Positions 1 to 5,272 of a DNA stretch of 5,272 nt are shown in pieces. The first letter of the stretch is position 1; each line of letters begins with the position of its first letter. The notes below the pieces were generated by a model. It did not search any database and had not been told where the DNA came from. It worked only from the letters and a program-made list of their open reading frames with translations. The translations under genes were made by a program, and so were the position numbers. Source of the DNA: Nitrospirota bacterium (GTDB taxonomy: Bacteria > Nitrospirota > Nitrospiria > Nitrospirales > UBA8639). The stretch is taken from positions 1-5,272 of the forward strand of contig QIMB01000064.1 of assembly GCA_003233615.1 (NCBI GenBank). Direction: 5' to 3'.

Positions 1-47
1 CACTACAAAATCCTTATGATTTCCGAATCAACCGAACAAGAGAACTA

Positions 48-683
48 CTATCGCGCTCTCCGCCTCCTCTTGGCGGGATTCACAAAATCCTTTGCCTCTT
101 CATCATACGCCCACACCTCTCCGGTCCCGATAGAATAGACCCATCCATGTAGACGTACATCTCCCCCGCGCAATCGTGTGGCAACAGCCGGATGCGTCTT
201 GAGATGATCCAGCTGAACCAAGACATTTTCTCTAATAGATGCGGCAAATAAATCATCTCCCTGTAAATGCGCGCAATGATCTTTGACAATTCGTGCCGTC
301 GTTTCTGCATGTTGCAACCAAGCTTTGACAGCTGGAAGTTGTTGAAGTTTTTCAGGATGCAACAATCCCTTCATCGCGCCACAATCCGTATGCCCACAGA
401 CAATAATATCTTTCACGTTGAGAACGGAGATACCATACTCAATGGTCGCCGTACTTCCGCCAATGGCAGCGCCGTACGTGGGAATCAAATTGCCAGCATT
501 CCGAATAATGAAGAGATCTCCCGGGTCTGTCTGTGTCAGCAATGACGGATCAATACGAGAATCAGAGCACGTGATGAAGAGCACGCTTGGCTTCTGCTGC
601 TTGGATAACGAAGCAAACAACGTTTTCTTTTTAGCAAACACCTCTTTTTGAAACGTGATCAATCCTTTCAGAACTTTATCCAT
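48..683 (-). CDS. Beta-class carbonic anhydrase
   Basis: Zinc enzyme interconverting CO2 and bicarbonate, predicted cytoplasmic because no signal peptide or membrane segment is visible. The 211-residue protein has the full beta-class signature: CSDSR at 39-43 (zinc ligand Cys39 and the Asp41/Arg43 dyad), IRNAGN at 60-65, and CGHTDCGAMKG at 96-106 supplying His98 and Cys101. The length matches CynT/cyanobacterial-type bacterial enzymes of about 200-220 residues. The ATG start is supported by an AAGGAG ribosome site five bases upstream. The gene is divergent from the DksA-like gene and has its own TATAAT box in the shared gap. No cyanase or transporter gene is adjacent, so a general bicarbonate-supply role is likely. 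The protein ends in an unusual basic tail, KRRRRAR. The family call is very secure; assigning a named orthologue (can, cynT) is not justified. Confidence 0.96.
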   Translation of the reverse strand: MDKVLKGLITFQKEVFAKKKTLFASLSKQQKPSVLFITCSDSRIDPSLLTQTDPGDLFIIRNAGNLIPTYGAAIGGSTATIEYGISVLNVKDIIVCGHTDCGAMKGLLHPEKLQQLPAVKAWLQHAETTARIVKDHCAHLQGDDLFAASIRENVLVQLDHLKTHPAVATRLRGGDVRLHGWVYSIGTGEVWAYDEEAKDFVNPAKRRRRAR

Positions 684-688
684 AGCCT

Positions 689-694
689 CTCCTT
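689..694 (-). promoter_or_regulatory. Ribosome binding site of the carbonic anhydrase gene
   Basis: On the minus strand AAGGAG sits five bases before the ATG at 683-681. It is a near-perfect Shine-Dalgarno sequence and fixes the start of the carbonic anhydrase. Confidence 0.8.
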
Positions 695-716
695 CTATAA
701 ACTAATTTGCTCACAC

Positions 717-722
717 ATTATA
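717..722 (-). promoter_or_regulatory. Probable -10 box for the carbonic anhydrase gene
   Basis: The minus strand reads TATAAT here, a perfect sigma-70 -10 consensus. Transcription would start near 710 and give a leader of about 27 bases that contains the AAGGAG site. No good -35 hexamer lies at 16-18 bases; the best TTGACA-like sequence (TAGACA) is about 21 bases upstream, which is too far. The promoter may therefore be weak or activator-dependent. Confidence 0.5.
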
Positions 723-783
723 GCCAGTTGGCCTTTAGAACCTTGTCTAGGGTACATTGCCACAACACTCCCTTCAACCCACG

Positions 784-791
784 TATACAAT
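784..791 (+). promoter_or_regulatory. Possible -10 element close to the DksA-like start codon
   Basis: TATACAAT contains two overlapping -10-like hexamers (TATACA and TACAAT) and ends 11 bases before the ATG at 803. If used, transcription would begin around 797-799 and leave almost no leader, which would agree with the missing Shine-Dalgarno sequence. The nearest -35-like sequence, TTGCCA at 757-762, is 21-23 bases away, so support is weak. Confidence 0.25.
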
Positions 792-802
792 CTATTCAGA
801 TT

Positions 803-1150
803 ATGTTGAACGACTTTGACTCTCAGCATTTCAAACAGGCCATACTCCAACTACAGACAGAACTCCTGGCTGTGGAACAATCAGGCCAAGAGTCCGCCCG
901 AACAGTCGAGCTTGATCAAACAACTGTCGGCCGCGTCTCTCGCATGGACGCGCTGCAAGGACAGGCCATGGCCAAGGAATCTCAACAACGGCGAACGATT
1001 CAGTTGCAACGAATCGAGGCCAGCCTCCAGCGCATAGAAAAGGGGATCTTCGGACTTTGCCTGCGATGCGGAGAAGACATCAATGTCAAACGACTAGAGT
1101 TCGACCCTACTGTACCCTTATGCATTGACTGCGCCAACCAAAGCAAATAG
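803..1150 (+). CDS. DksA/TraR-type C4 zinc-finger protein
   Basis: A 115-residue member of the DksA/TraR family, whose members bind in the RNA polymerase secondary channel and alter initiation, often together with (p)ppGpp. The first 80 residues are charged and Gln-rich, consistent with the family's helical coiled-coil hairpin. They are followed by a C4 zinc finger with Cys86, Cys89, Cys107 and Cys110 (C-x2-C-x17-C-x2-C, the family spacing). It is shorter than E. coli DksA (151 residues). The probable coil tip carries SRMDALQGQAMA (46-57) rather than the DxxDxA motif of true DksA, so it is a DksA-like protein of uncertain activity. The ATG at 803 was chosen because the frame upstream opens only at a TTG at 707 and would add 32 residues unlike the family. 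No Shine-Dalgarno sequence precedes the ATG. Family call is firm; regulatory targets are unknown. Confidence 0.9.
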   Translation: MLNDFDSQHFKQAILQLQTELLAVEQSGQESARTVELDQTTVGRVSRMDALQGQAMAKESQQRRTIQLQRIEASLQRIEKGIFGLCLRCGEDINVKRLEFDPTVPLCIDCANQSK

Positions 1151-1247
1151 GTGTGCGAAGCCGACACATTCCTAACCCCGGACGAGCCGAAACCACGCAA
1201 TGGGGAAACTCGTACGGTGGAAAGCGGCAAAAAAAGAACAAGACAAC

Positions 1248-1263
1248 GGCATGGGAACATGCC
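1248..1263 (+). terminator. Perfect 6-bp hairpin with GGAA loop, possible terminator
   Basis: GGCATG and CATGCC form a perfect six-base-pair stem around a GGAA tetraloop of the GNRA type, 97 bases after the DksA-like stop codon. No U-run follows directly on the plus strand (the nearest is TTTT at 1280-1283), so it is not a classic intrinsic terminator. On the minus strand a T-run follows at about 12 bases, but no minus-strand gene ends here. It may instead be an mRNA-stabilising or leader structure. Confidence 0.3.
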
Positions 1264-1293
1264 CCCTCGCTTTCCATAATTTTGCAATGTGAT

Positions 1294-1366
1294 ACGCAAG
1301 ATTCGCATGTAGTCTTAGTTCATTTCACGCTTTACTCTCATGCCTTACGATGCTTGAGTCTTGCGT
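1294..1366 (+). repeat. 8-bp inverted repeat in the methyltransferase leader
   Basis: ACGCAAGA at 1294-1301 is perfectly complementary to TCTTGCGT at 1359-1366, with 57 bases between. The right arm also lies inside a competing local hairpin, AGTCT (1357-1361) with AGACT (1368-1372). The two pairings exclude each other. Short repeats like this can arise by chance, so function is unproven. Confidence 0.3.
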
Positions 1367-1386
1367 GAGACTGGCTGTGCTGTTTC

Positions 1387-1390
1387 AGGA
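1387..1390 (+). promoter_or_regulatory. Ribosome binding site deciding the methyltransferase start
   Basis: AGGA lies six bases before the GTG at 1397. The alternative in-frame TTG at 1361 has only a GAG nearby and would add 12 residues ahead of the zinc ribbon. This favours the GTG. Confidence 0.5.
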
Positions 1391-1396
1391 TCGACT

Positions 1397-2098
1397 GTGA
1401 AACCCACAATCTCAAAGCACCCCTGTCCCTTGTGCCGACACAATTCCCAAGAAGAATATTATCATGATCAACGACGAAACTATTTTGTGTGTCTCCATTG
1501 CCACTTAGTATTTGTCCCGTCGGCACAATATGTATCGGAAGCGGAGGAGAAGGCAGCCTATGATCATCATCAAAACTCTCCCGCTGACCCCGGATATCGT
1601 CGGTTCCTTGGCCGCCTCTTTTTCCCTCTGCAAGATAAGTTAGCCCCCAAGAGCCACGGCTTGGATTTTGGATCAGGCCCTGGCCCAACATTGTCGATCA
1701 TGCTTGAAGAGACTGGCCATACTGTCACCCTGTATGACCATTTTTATGCAAGAAATCCAGTCGCCTTACAACAGTCATATGATTTCATTACAGCCACTGA
1801 GGTGGTGGAGCATCTGCATGATCCAGCAACAATTCTCTCGCAATTGTGGACGCTCCTCAGACCAGAAGGGTATCTTGGCCTCATGACCAAGCTTGTGCGA
1901 GATCAAGAAGCCTTTGCGAAGTGGCACTACAAAAATGACCTGACCCATGTGTGTTTTTTCTCCAGATCAACATTCGAATGGTTAGCCGAACAATGGCATG
2001 CTAAGTTAGAATTTTTCCATAACGATGTCATGCTGTTGCGCAAACAGAAGGATACGCGAGAGGTGTTACAGAAAACCCCTCCCGTGGTTACCGGATAA
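1397..2098 (+). CDS. Class I SAM-dependent methyltransferase with N-terminal zinc ribbon
   Basis: Predicted to transfer a methyl group from S-adenosylmethionine to an unidentified substrate. With the GTG start the protein has 233 residues. A zinc-ribbon-like module comes first: CPLC with Cys10 and Cys13, then CLHC with Cys32 and Cys35. The Rossmann methyltransferase fold follows: glycine-rich SAM-binding motif I LDFGSGPGP at 89-97, acidic Asp114 ending the second strand, and TEVVEHL at 134-140, typical of the Methyltransf_23/11 type. A further conserved-looking block, WHYKNDLTH, is at 176-184. Similar two-module proteins are common in gammaproteobacteria, where I recall FGCGPGP in motif I; here Cys is replaced by Ser. 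The NTF2-like gene starts 60 bases downstream and the flavoprotein follows, so co-transcription is possible. The zinc ribbon could contact nucleic acid or protein, but the substrate cannot be read from the sequence. TTG at 1361 is the alternative start (245 residues). Confidence 0.88.
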   Translation: MKPTISKHPCPLCRHNSQEEYYHDQRRNYFVCLHCHLVFVPSAQYVSEAEEKAAYDHHQNSPADPGYRRFLGRLFFPLQDKLAPKSHGLDFGSGPGPTLSIMLEETGHTVTLYDHFYARNPVALQQSYDFITATEVVEHLHDPATILSQLWTLLRPEGYLGLMTKLVRDQEAFAKWHYKNDLTHVCFFSRSTFEWLAEQWHAKLEFFHNDVMLLRKQKDTREVLQKTPPVVTG

Positions 2099-2143
2099 CA
2101 GGAAGTGAAATATTAAACAACCGTCATCATATATGTCAGAAAG

Positions 2144-2149
2144 AAAGGA
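2144..2149 (+). promoter_or_regulatory. Ribosome binding site of the NTF2-like gene
   Basis: AAAGGA lies nine bases before the ATG at 2159 and supports that start. An out-of-frame ATG at 2149 overlaps the site and leads to no sizeable reading frame. Confidence 0.55.
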
Positions 2150-2158
2150 TGTCATCCC

Positions 2159-2551
2159 ATGAATACGCACTCTTCCACCGTTCGCGGCGAAGTGTTACTG
2201 GCTAGTCAACGATGGATAGCCAATTTCAATAAGGGCGACGTCAACGCATGCCTGGCCGCATACCTGCCAGATGCCGTCATTGAGGCCAAACCTATGGGAA
2301 CCTTTACGGGAACACAGGAGATTGACGATTTCTGGCGCCCGTTTATGGCTTCAGGAGCGCGACAACTGGAATATCAAGGCACCACACTCAATGTCATCAA
2401 CGAATCAACCGTTCATCTATCTGCCACGTGGCGCATGAATGTGGGACATGGTGTCATTACATTAGAAAAATGGGTCAAACAATCGAATGGGCAATGGTGC
2501 CTAGCCTATGATGCCTTTGAAGTCCTCGAACAATTTCCACTCGAATCGTAA
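2159..2551 (+). CDS. NTF2-like / SnoaL-like domain protein
   Basis: A single-domain protein of 130 residues with the pattern of the NTF2-like superfamily (SnoaL/DUF4440 type). It begins with a long helix containing RWIANFNKGDV (18-28), followed by the helix and strand LAAYLPDAVIEA (32-43), the loop GTFTGTQEIDDFW (47-59), and then beta strands ending in WCLAYDAFEVL (113-123). This fold makes a cone-shaped pocket used by isomerases, cyclases, polyketide-tailoring enzymes and non-catalytic binding proteins, so the fold alone does not define the reaction. No signal peptide is visible, so it is probably cytoplasmic. It sits 60 bases after the methyltransferase and 31 bases before the preferred start of the flavoprotein. 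Its role may relate to theirs, but nothing in the sequence names a ligand. Confidence 0.8.
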   Translation: MNTHSSTVRGEVLLASQRWIANFNKGDVNACLAAYLPDAVIEAKPMGTFTGTQEIDDFWRPFMASGARQLEYQGTTLNVINESTVHLSATWRMNVGHGVITLEKWVKQSNGQWCLAYDAFEVLEQFPLES

Positions 2552-2582
2552 CGCAACCCTCCACAATCCTTCAGTCCATTCC

Positions 2583-3839
2583 ATGCCGCAACAAGCTGAT
2601 ATTGCCATCATCGGCGCCGGTGCCGCGGGGTTGGCAGCTGCTATCTTCGCGGCAGAGACCAACTCCTCGCTTCGCATCGTTCTCCTCGATGGCGCGAAAA
2701 CTATTGGAGCGAAAATTCTGATCTCTGGTGGTGGACGTTGCAATGTAACCAATCAGAAAGTGACTGCTTCCGATTTTCATGGAAACCGAAAAATCATTGA
2801 CCGGATTTTACGACGATTCAATGAACTAGCTACCATCCAATGGTTTGACTCTCTTGGCGTTTCATTACACACCGAAATCACAGGAAAACTCTTTCCCGTG
2901 AGCAATAAAGCGCGAAGTATTCTAGATGCGCTTTTGGATCGATGTCAACAATTGTCCATGACTCTTCTGACGCAACACCATGTTCAATCCATCATCCATC
3001 ATGAACCCGGGTTTTCTATTCAGCATTCCCAAGGAATACTTCAGGCACGTCAGGTGATTATGGCAACAGGCGGGCGTTCCCTTCCTAAAACAGGATCGAA
3101 TGGATCGGGTTGGGCGTTGATTCAACATCTGGGCCACACGATAACATCAACCTCTCCTGCTCTCGTGCCATTAGTACTGGATGCTTCATTTTTCCATTCC
3201 GCCCTTTCGGGAATTTCCCATGAGGTCATCCTCACCACACGCGTAAACAACCACATCACTGATCGTCGGACCGGGAGTTTGCTCTGGACACACTTTGGTG
3301 TGAGCGGCCCCGTTGTCTTAGATGCCAGTCGATTTTGGGTGCAGGCCACCGAACAGAGTCAAGACGTTCAACTCCTTCTCAATTGTTTTCCCCAATACAG
3401 TCATAAGGAAATTGACAACTGGTTCATACAGGCAGCCTCTCTCCCCGGTCGCCAAACCGTCCAATCGCTGTTGGCAGAACGTTTACCAACCCGTGTAGCC
3501 ACACACCTTTCTCAGTTCCTGGAACCTGGCATTTCGCACACCCCCGTGAATCTTCTTCAAAAGAATGTTCGCAACACACTCATCCATACTCTCACCAACC
3601 TTCCTCTGCCCGTCATTGGATCGCGCGGCTGGAATTTTGCTGAAGTCACGGCTGGCGGCGTACCTTTAAAAGAAATCAACCCCTCAACCATGGAATCGAA
3701 AACAGTGCCTGGCCTCTATCTCATTGGAGAAATGCTGGATTGCGACGGACGCATCGGCGGGTTCAACTTTCAATGGGCCTGGGCCACCGGATATCTTGCG
3801 GGCTCCAACGCTGCGTTGCAATTTCCTTCGACAATGTAG
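2583..3839 (+). CDS. HI0933/YhiN-family FAD-dependent oxidoreductase (BaiN/RdsA type)
   Basis: Flavoprotein of 418 residues, a normal length for the family. Visible motifs: the FAD dinucleotide-binding IIGAGAAGLAAA at 9-20, Asp36 at the end of strand two for the adenosine ribose, the family hallmark KILISGGGRCNVTN at 44-57, a second glycine motif ATGGRSLPKTGSNGSGW at 161-177, AEVTAGGVP at 353-361 and the C-terminal FAD motif GEMLDCDGRIGGFN at 382-395. E. coli YhiN of this family has been reported as RdsA, which makes dihydrouridine 2449 in 23S rRNA; other members are annotated BaiN or aminoacetone oxidase-like. rRNA dihydrouridine synthesis is therefore the leading guess, by family only. The ATG at 2583 puts the FAD motif at the usual N-terminal position. 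An upstream in-frame ATG at 2508 would overlap the NTF2-like gene by 44 bases and add 25 atypical residues. Neither start has a Shine-Dalgarno sequence, so coupling to the preceding gene is possible. Confidence 0.93.
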   Translation: MPQQADIAIIGAGAAGLAAAIFAAETNSSLRIVLLDGAKTIGAKILISGGGRCNVTNQKVTASDFHGNRKIIDRILRRFNELATIQWFDSLGVSLHTEITGKLFPVSNKARSILDALLDRCQQLSMTLLTQHHVQSIIHHEPGFSIQHSQGILQARQVIMATGGRSLPKTGSNGSGWALIQHLGHTITSTSPALVPLVLDASFFHSALSGISHEVILTTRVNNHITDRRTGSLLWTHFGVSGPVVLDASRFWVQATEQSQDVQLLLNCFPQYSHKEIDNWFIQAASLPGRQTVQSLLAERLPTRVATHLSQFLEPGISHTPVNLLQKNVRNTLIHTLTNLPLPVIGSRGWNFAEVTAGGVPLKEINPSTMESKTVPGLYLIGEMLDCDGRIGGFNFQWAWATGYLAGSNAALQFPSTM

Positions 3840-4035
3840 ATAAATCGATGCCTTTGCCTTTCGCATTCGAAAAGCCTTGCTCTTCGACTTCACCCTATCC
3901 TCACGCATATGGTTGAGAGTAAAAGAAAATCTCGTTCTCGATTGTTCTCGCTTTGATGGCTTGAACCTACAAACAGTCATTGCACCGCTTTTCATGCCCA
4001 ACTGCCGTCTTGAGGATACACTGCGGAGATGACGA
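3840..4035. other. Tail-to-tail intergenic gap without a clear terminator
   Basis: The 196 bases lie between two converging genes. I see no strong GC-rich stem followed by a T-run on either strand. A short imperfect repetition of GTTCTCG occurs near 3934-3950. Small open frames here are short or are extensions of shadow frames and have no ribosome sites. Termination may be Rho-dependent or rely on weaker structures. Confidence 0.4.
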
Positions 4036-5272
4036 TTAGGCGATGATTTCATAACACGGTTTGAAGTTCTGTTGATCAATTTTCATGCGGTGTTGGGTGA
4101 TGAAAGACTGTAGAAGTTCATCCATCAATTTCATGATCGTTGCATCACCGCGAATGTTAAATGGCCCATGTTGTTCAATGGCATTCAGCCCATGGGGCTT
4201 CACATGGCCCGCTACGATTCCTGAAAAGGCTCGACGCAAATTCGCGGCCAACTGATGGATGGGTTGATCGGCATGAAGATCCAATTGTGCCATCGACTCA
4301 TGAGTCGGCTCAAATGGTTGTTGAAATTCATGGTCAATGGTCAAGTGCCAATTAAAGTAAAAGGCATCACGGGTTTGCTTACGAAAGTCCCGCACCCGTT
4401 GCATGCCTGTCTTCATTTCATTGGCCCCTCGTTGCGGATCATCGATAATGATTTGATATCGTTGCGTGGCTTGAGGACCGAGTGCTTGCTTGATAAATGC
4501 ATTAATTGTTTCAAAATAATTCGCACTCCCTTTTGGTCCCATAAAAATAAGGGGAAAAGGCACCTCTTCATTGTCTGGATGAAGCAGAACGCCTAGCAGG
4601 TAGAGAATTTCTTCTAACGTCCCTGCCCCACCGGGAAACACGATAATCCCGTGTCCGACACGAACAAACGCTTCCAGACGTTTTTCGATGTCTGGCAGGA
4701 TCACCAGTTCATTCACAATGGGATTCGGCGCTTCAGCCACAATGATTCCCGGTTCCGTGAGGCCCAAATATCGGCCATTTTTTATCCGTTGCTTGGCATG
4801 AGCCAGGGTCGCACCTTTCATTGGTCCTTTCATGGCCCCTGGCCCACACCCCGTGCAAATATCCATACCGCGTAAGCCTAATTGATGCCCGACTTCTTTG
4901 GTGTAGCGATACTCGACTTCGCCGATCGCATGACCGCCCCAGCACACCACGAGATGCGGATCCTCCACAGAGTGAATAATTTCCGCATTGCGTAAAATAT
5001 GAAAGACCGCGTTGGTGATCCCATTGGATGTCGTTAAGTCAAATTTTTCATTGTGCTGAATTTCGTTATGGACATAAATAATGTCGCGTAGCACCGAAAA
5101 GAGATGCTCTTTAATCCCTTGAATGAGTTCCCCATCGACAAACGCCCTAGCTGGAGCGTTGATGAGTTCAAGCTTGACTCCACGGTCCCGCTGCTCCAAC
5201 ACAATGTCAAAGTCCGCATAGCGAGCAAATAATGCCTTGGTATCATCTGTGTCATTCCCACTGGTCAGGACA
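4036..5272 (-). CDS. ppnN: Pyrimidine/purine nucleotide 5'-monophosphate nucleosidase, 5' end outside window
   Basis: PpnN (formerly YgdH) hydrolyses nucleoside 5'-monophosphates to ribose 5-phosphate and free base, feeding nucleotide salvage. In E. coli it is a cytosolic enzyme activated by (p)ppGpp. The visible 411 residues align along their length with E. coli PpnN as I remember it. They include ERGVKLELIN-like DRGVKLELIN, VVCWGGH at 108-114, CTGCGPGAMKGPMKGA at 139-154, the lysine-decarboxylase-like LOG motif PGGAGTLEE at 213-221, RRAFSGIVAGHVK, and a C-terminal QHRMKIDQ...CYEIIA end. A GTG at 5202-5200 could be mistaken for the start, but the frame stays open to the window edge and reads VLTSGN...RYADFDIVL, matching E. 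coli VLNSGS...RFENFDINVL. About 40 N-terminal residues are missing, judged from the E. coli protein. It converges on the flavoprotein gene. Identification is very secure. Confidence 0.95.
   Translation of the reverse strand, partial: VLTSGNDTDDTKALFARYADFDIVLEQRDRGVKLELINAPARAFVDGELIQGIKEHLFSVLRDIIYVHNEIQHNEKFDLTTSNGITNAVFHILRNAEIIHSVEDPHLVVCWGGHAIGEVEYRYTKEVGHQLGLRGMDICTGCGPGAMKGPMKGATLAHAKQRIKNGRYLGLTEPGIIVAEAPNPIVNELVILPDIEKRLEAFVRVGHGIIVFPGGAGTLEEILYLLGVLLHPDNEEVPFPLIFMGPKGSANYFETINAFIKQALGPQATQRYQIIIDDPQRGANEMKTGMQRVRDFRKQTRDAFYFNWHLTIDHEFQQPFEPTHESMAQLDLHADQPIHQLAANLRRAFSGIVAGHVKPHGLNAIEQHGPFNIRGDATIMKLMDELLQSFITQHRMKIDQQNFKPCYEIIA

Larger units (their letters stand above)
1151..1396. 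other. Gene-free interval before the methyltransferase
   Basis: This stretch of 246 bases has no credible gene. The only open frame of note (GTG at 1153 to 1368) encodes a low-complexity basic peptide with no ribosome site and no recognisable domain. The interval holds an A-rich run at 1229-1235, a small hairpin at 1248-1263, and an inverted repeat whose right arm overlaps the last bases before the methyltransferase start. It presumably contains the end of the DksA-like transcript and the promoter/leader of the methyltransferase unit, but no convincing -35/-10 pair could be picked out. Confidence 0.5.

Noticed and set aside
267..651. Plus-strand open frames opposite the carbonic anhydrase
   Set aside because: They lie antisense to a gene whose catalytic motifs are unmistakable and have no domain of their own.
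707..802. TTG start extending the DksA-like protein by 32 residues
   Set aside because: The added residues do not look like the family, no ribosome site is present, and the stretch overlaps the carbonic anhydrase promoter region on the other strand.
1153..1368. Open frame of 71 residues between the DksA-like and methyltransferase genes
   Set aside because: It starts at GTG two bases after a stop codon with no ribosome site, and its translation has no recognisable domain or coding character.
2508..2582. Longer flavoprotein starting at the ATG at 2508
   Set aside because: It overlaps the NTF2-like gene by 44 bases, has no ribosome site, and adds 25 residues before the FAD motif that the family normally has close to its N-terminus.
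3930..3955. Repeated GTTCTCG in the tail-to-tail gap
   Set aside because: Only two close copies are present, with no regular spacing or further units; it is too little to call a repeat array or CRISPR.
3684..4079. Minus-strand open frame of 131 residues across the tail-to-tail gap
   Set aside because: It overlaps the ends of both flanking genes, and its Arg/Ser/Lys-rich translation is typical of a shadow frame.
4161..4875. Plus-strand open frames opposite ppnN
   Set aside because: They are antisense to a gene with strong protein-family identity and encode no recognisable domain.

Overview
The window looks like ordinary chromosomal DNA from a Gram-negative bacterium, near 50% GC by eye, densely packed with short intergenic gaps. 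The proteins recall both Gammaproteobacteria (the PpnN fragment lines up closely with E. coli PpnN as I remember it, and the zinc-ribbon methyltransferase resembles marine gammaproteobacterial proteins) and Nitrospirota (style of the DksA-like protein). I cannot settle the phylum from sequence alone. I see no insertion sequence, phage gene, CRISPR array, tRNA or rRNA.

Layout: a beta-class carbonic anhydrase lies on the minus strand (48-683). It is divergent from a short DksA/TraR-type zinc-finger protein on the plus strand (803-1150), and the 119-base gap between them holds a good TATAAT box for the anhydrase. A gene-free stretch follows (1151-1396) with a small perfect hairpin and an inverted repeat. 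Next come three closely spaced plus-strand genes: a class I SAM methyltransferase with an N-terminal zinc ribbon (1397-2098), an NTF2/SnoaL-like small protein (2159-2551) and a flavoprotein of the HI0933/YhiN (BaiN/RdsA) family (2583-3839). After a 196-base tail-to-tail gap, the minus strand carries most of ppnN, the nucleotide 5'-monophosphate nucleosidase. Its reading frame runs off the right edge of the window, so the gene is cut at its 5' end.

Functional links: the methyltransferase, NTF2-like and flavoprotein genes could be one transcription unit. The YhiN family includes the 23S rRNA dihydrouridine synthase RdsA of E. coli, so an RNA-related role for that gene is reasonable. The DksA-like protein and PpnN both belong to families tied to (p)ppGpp signalling, but they are separated by other genes on opposite strands, so this proximity may be chance. 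I found no convincing undescribed system. The points most worth a second look are the methyltransferase/NTF2/flavoprotein trio, the non-canonical DksA-like protein, and the structured leader before the methyltransferase.
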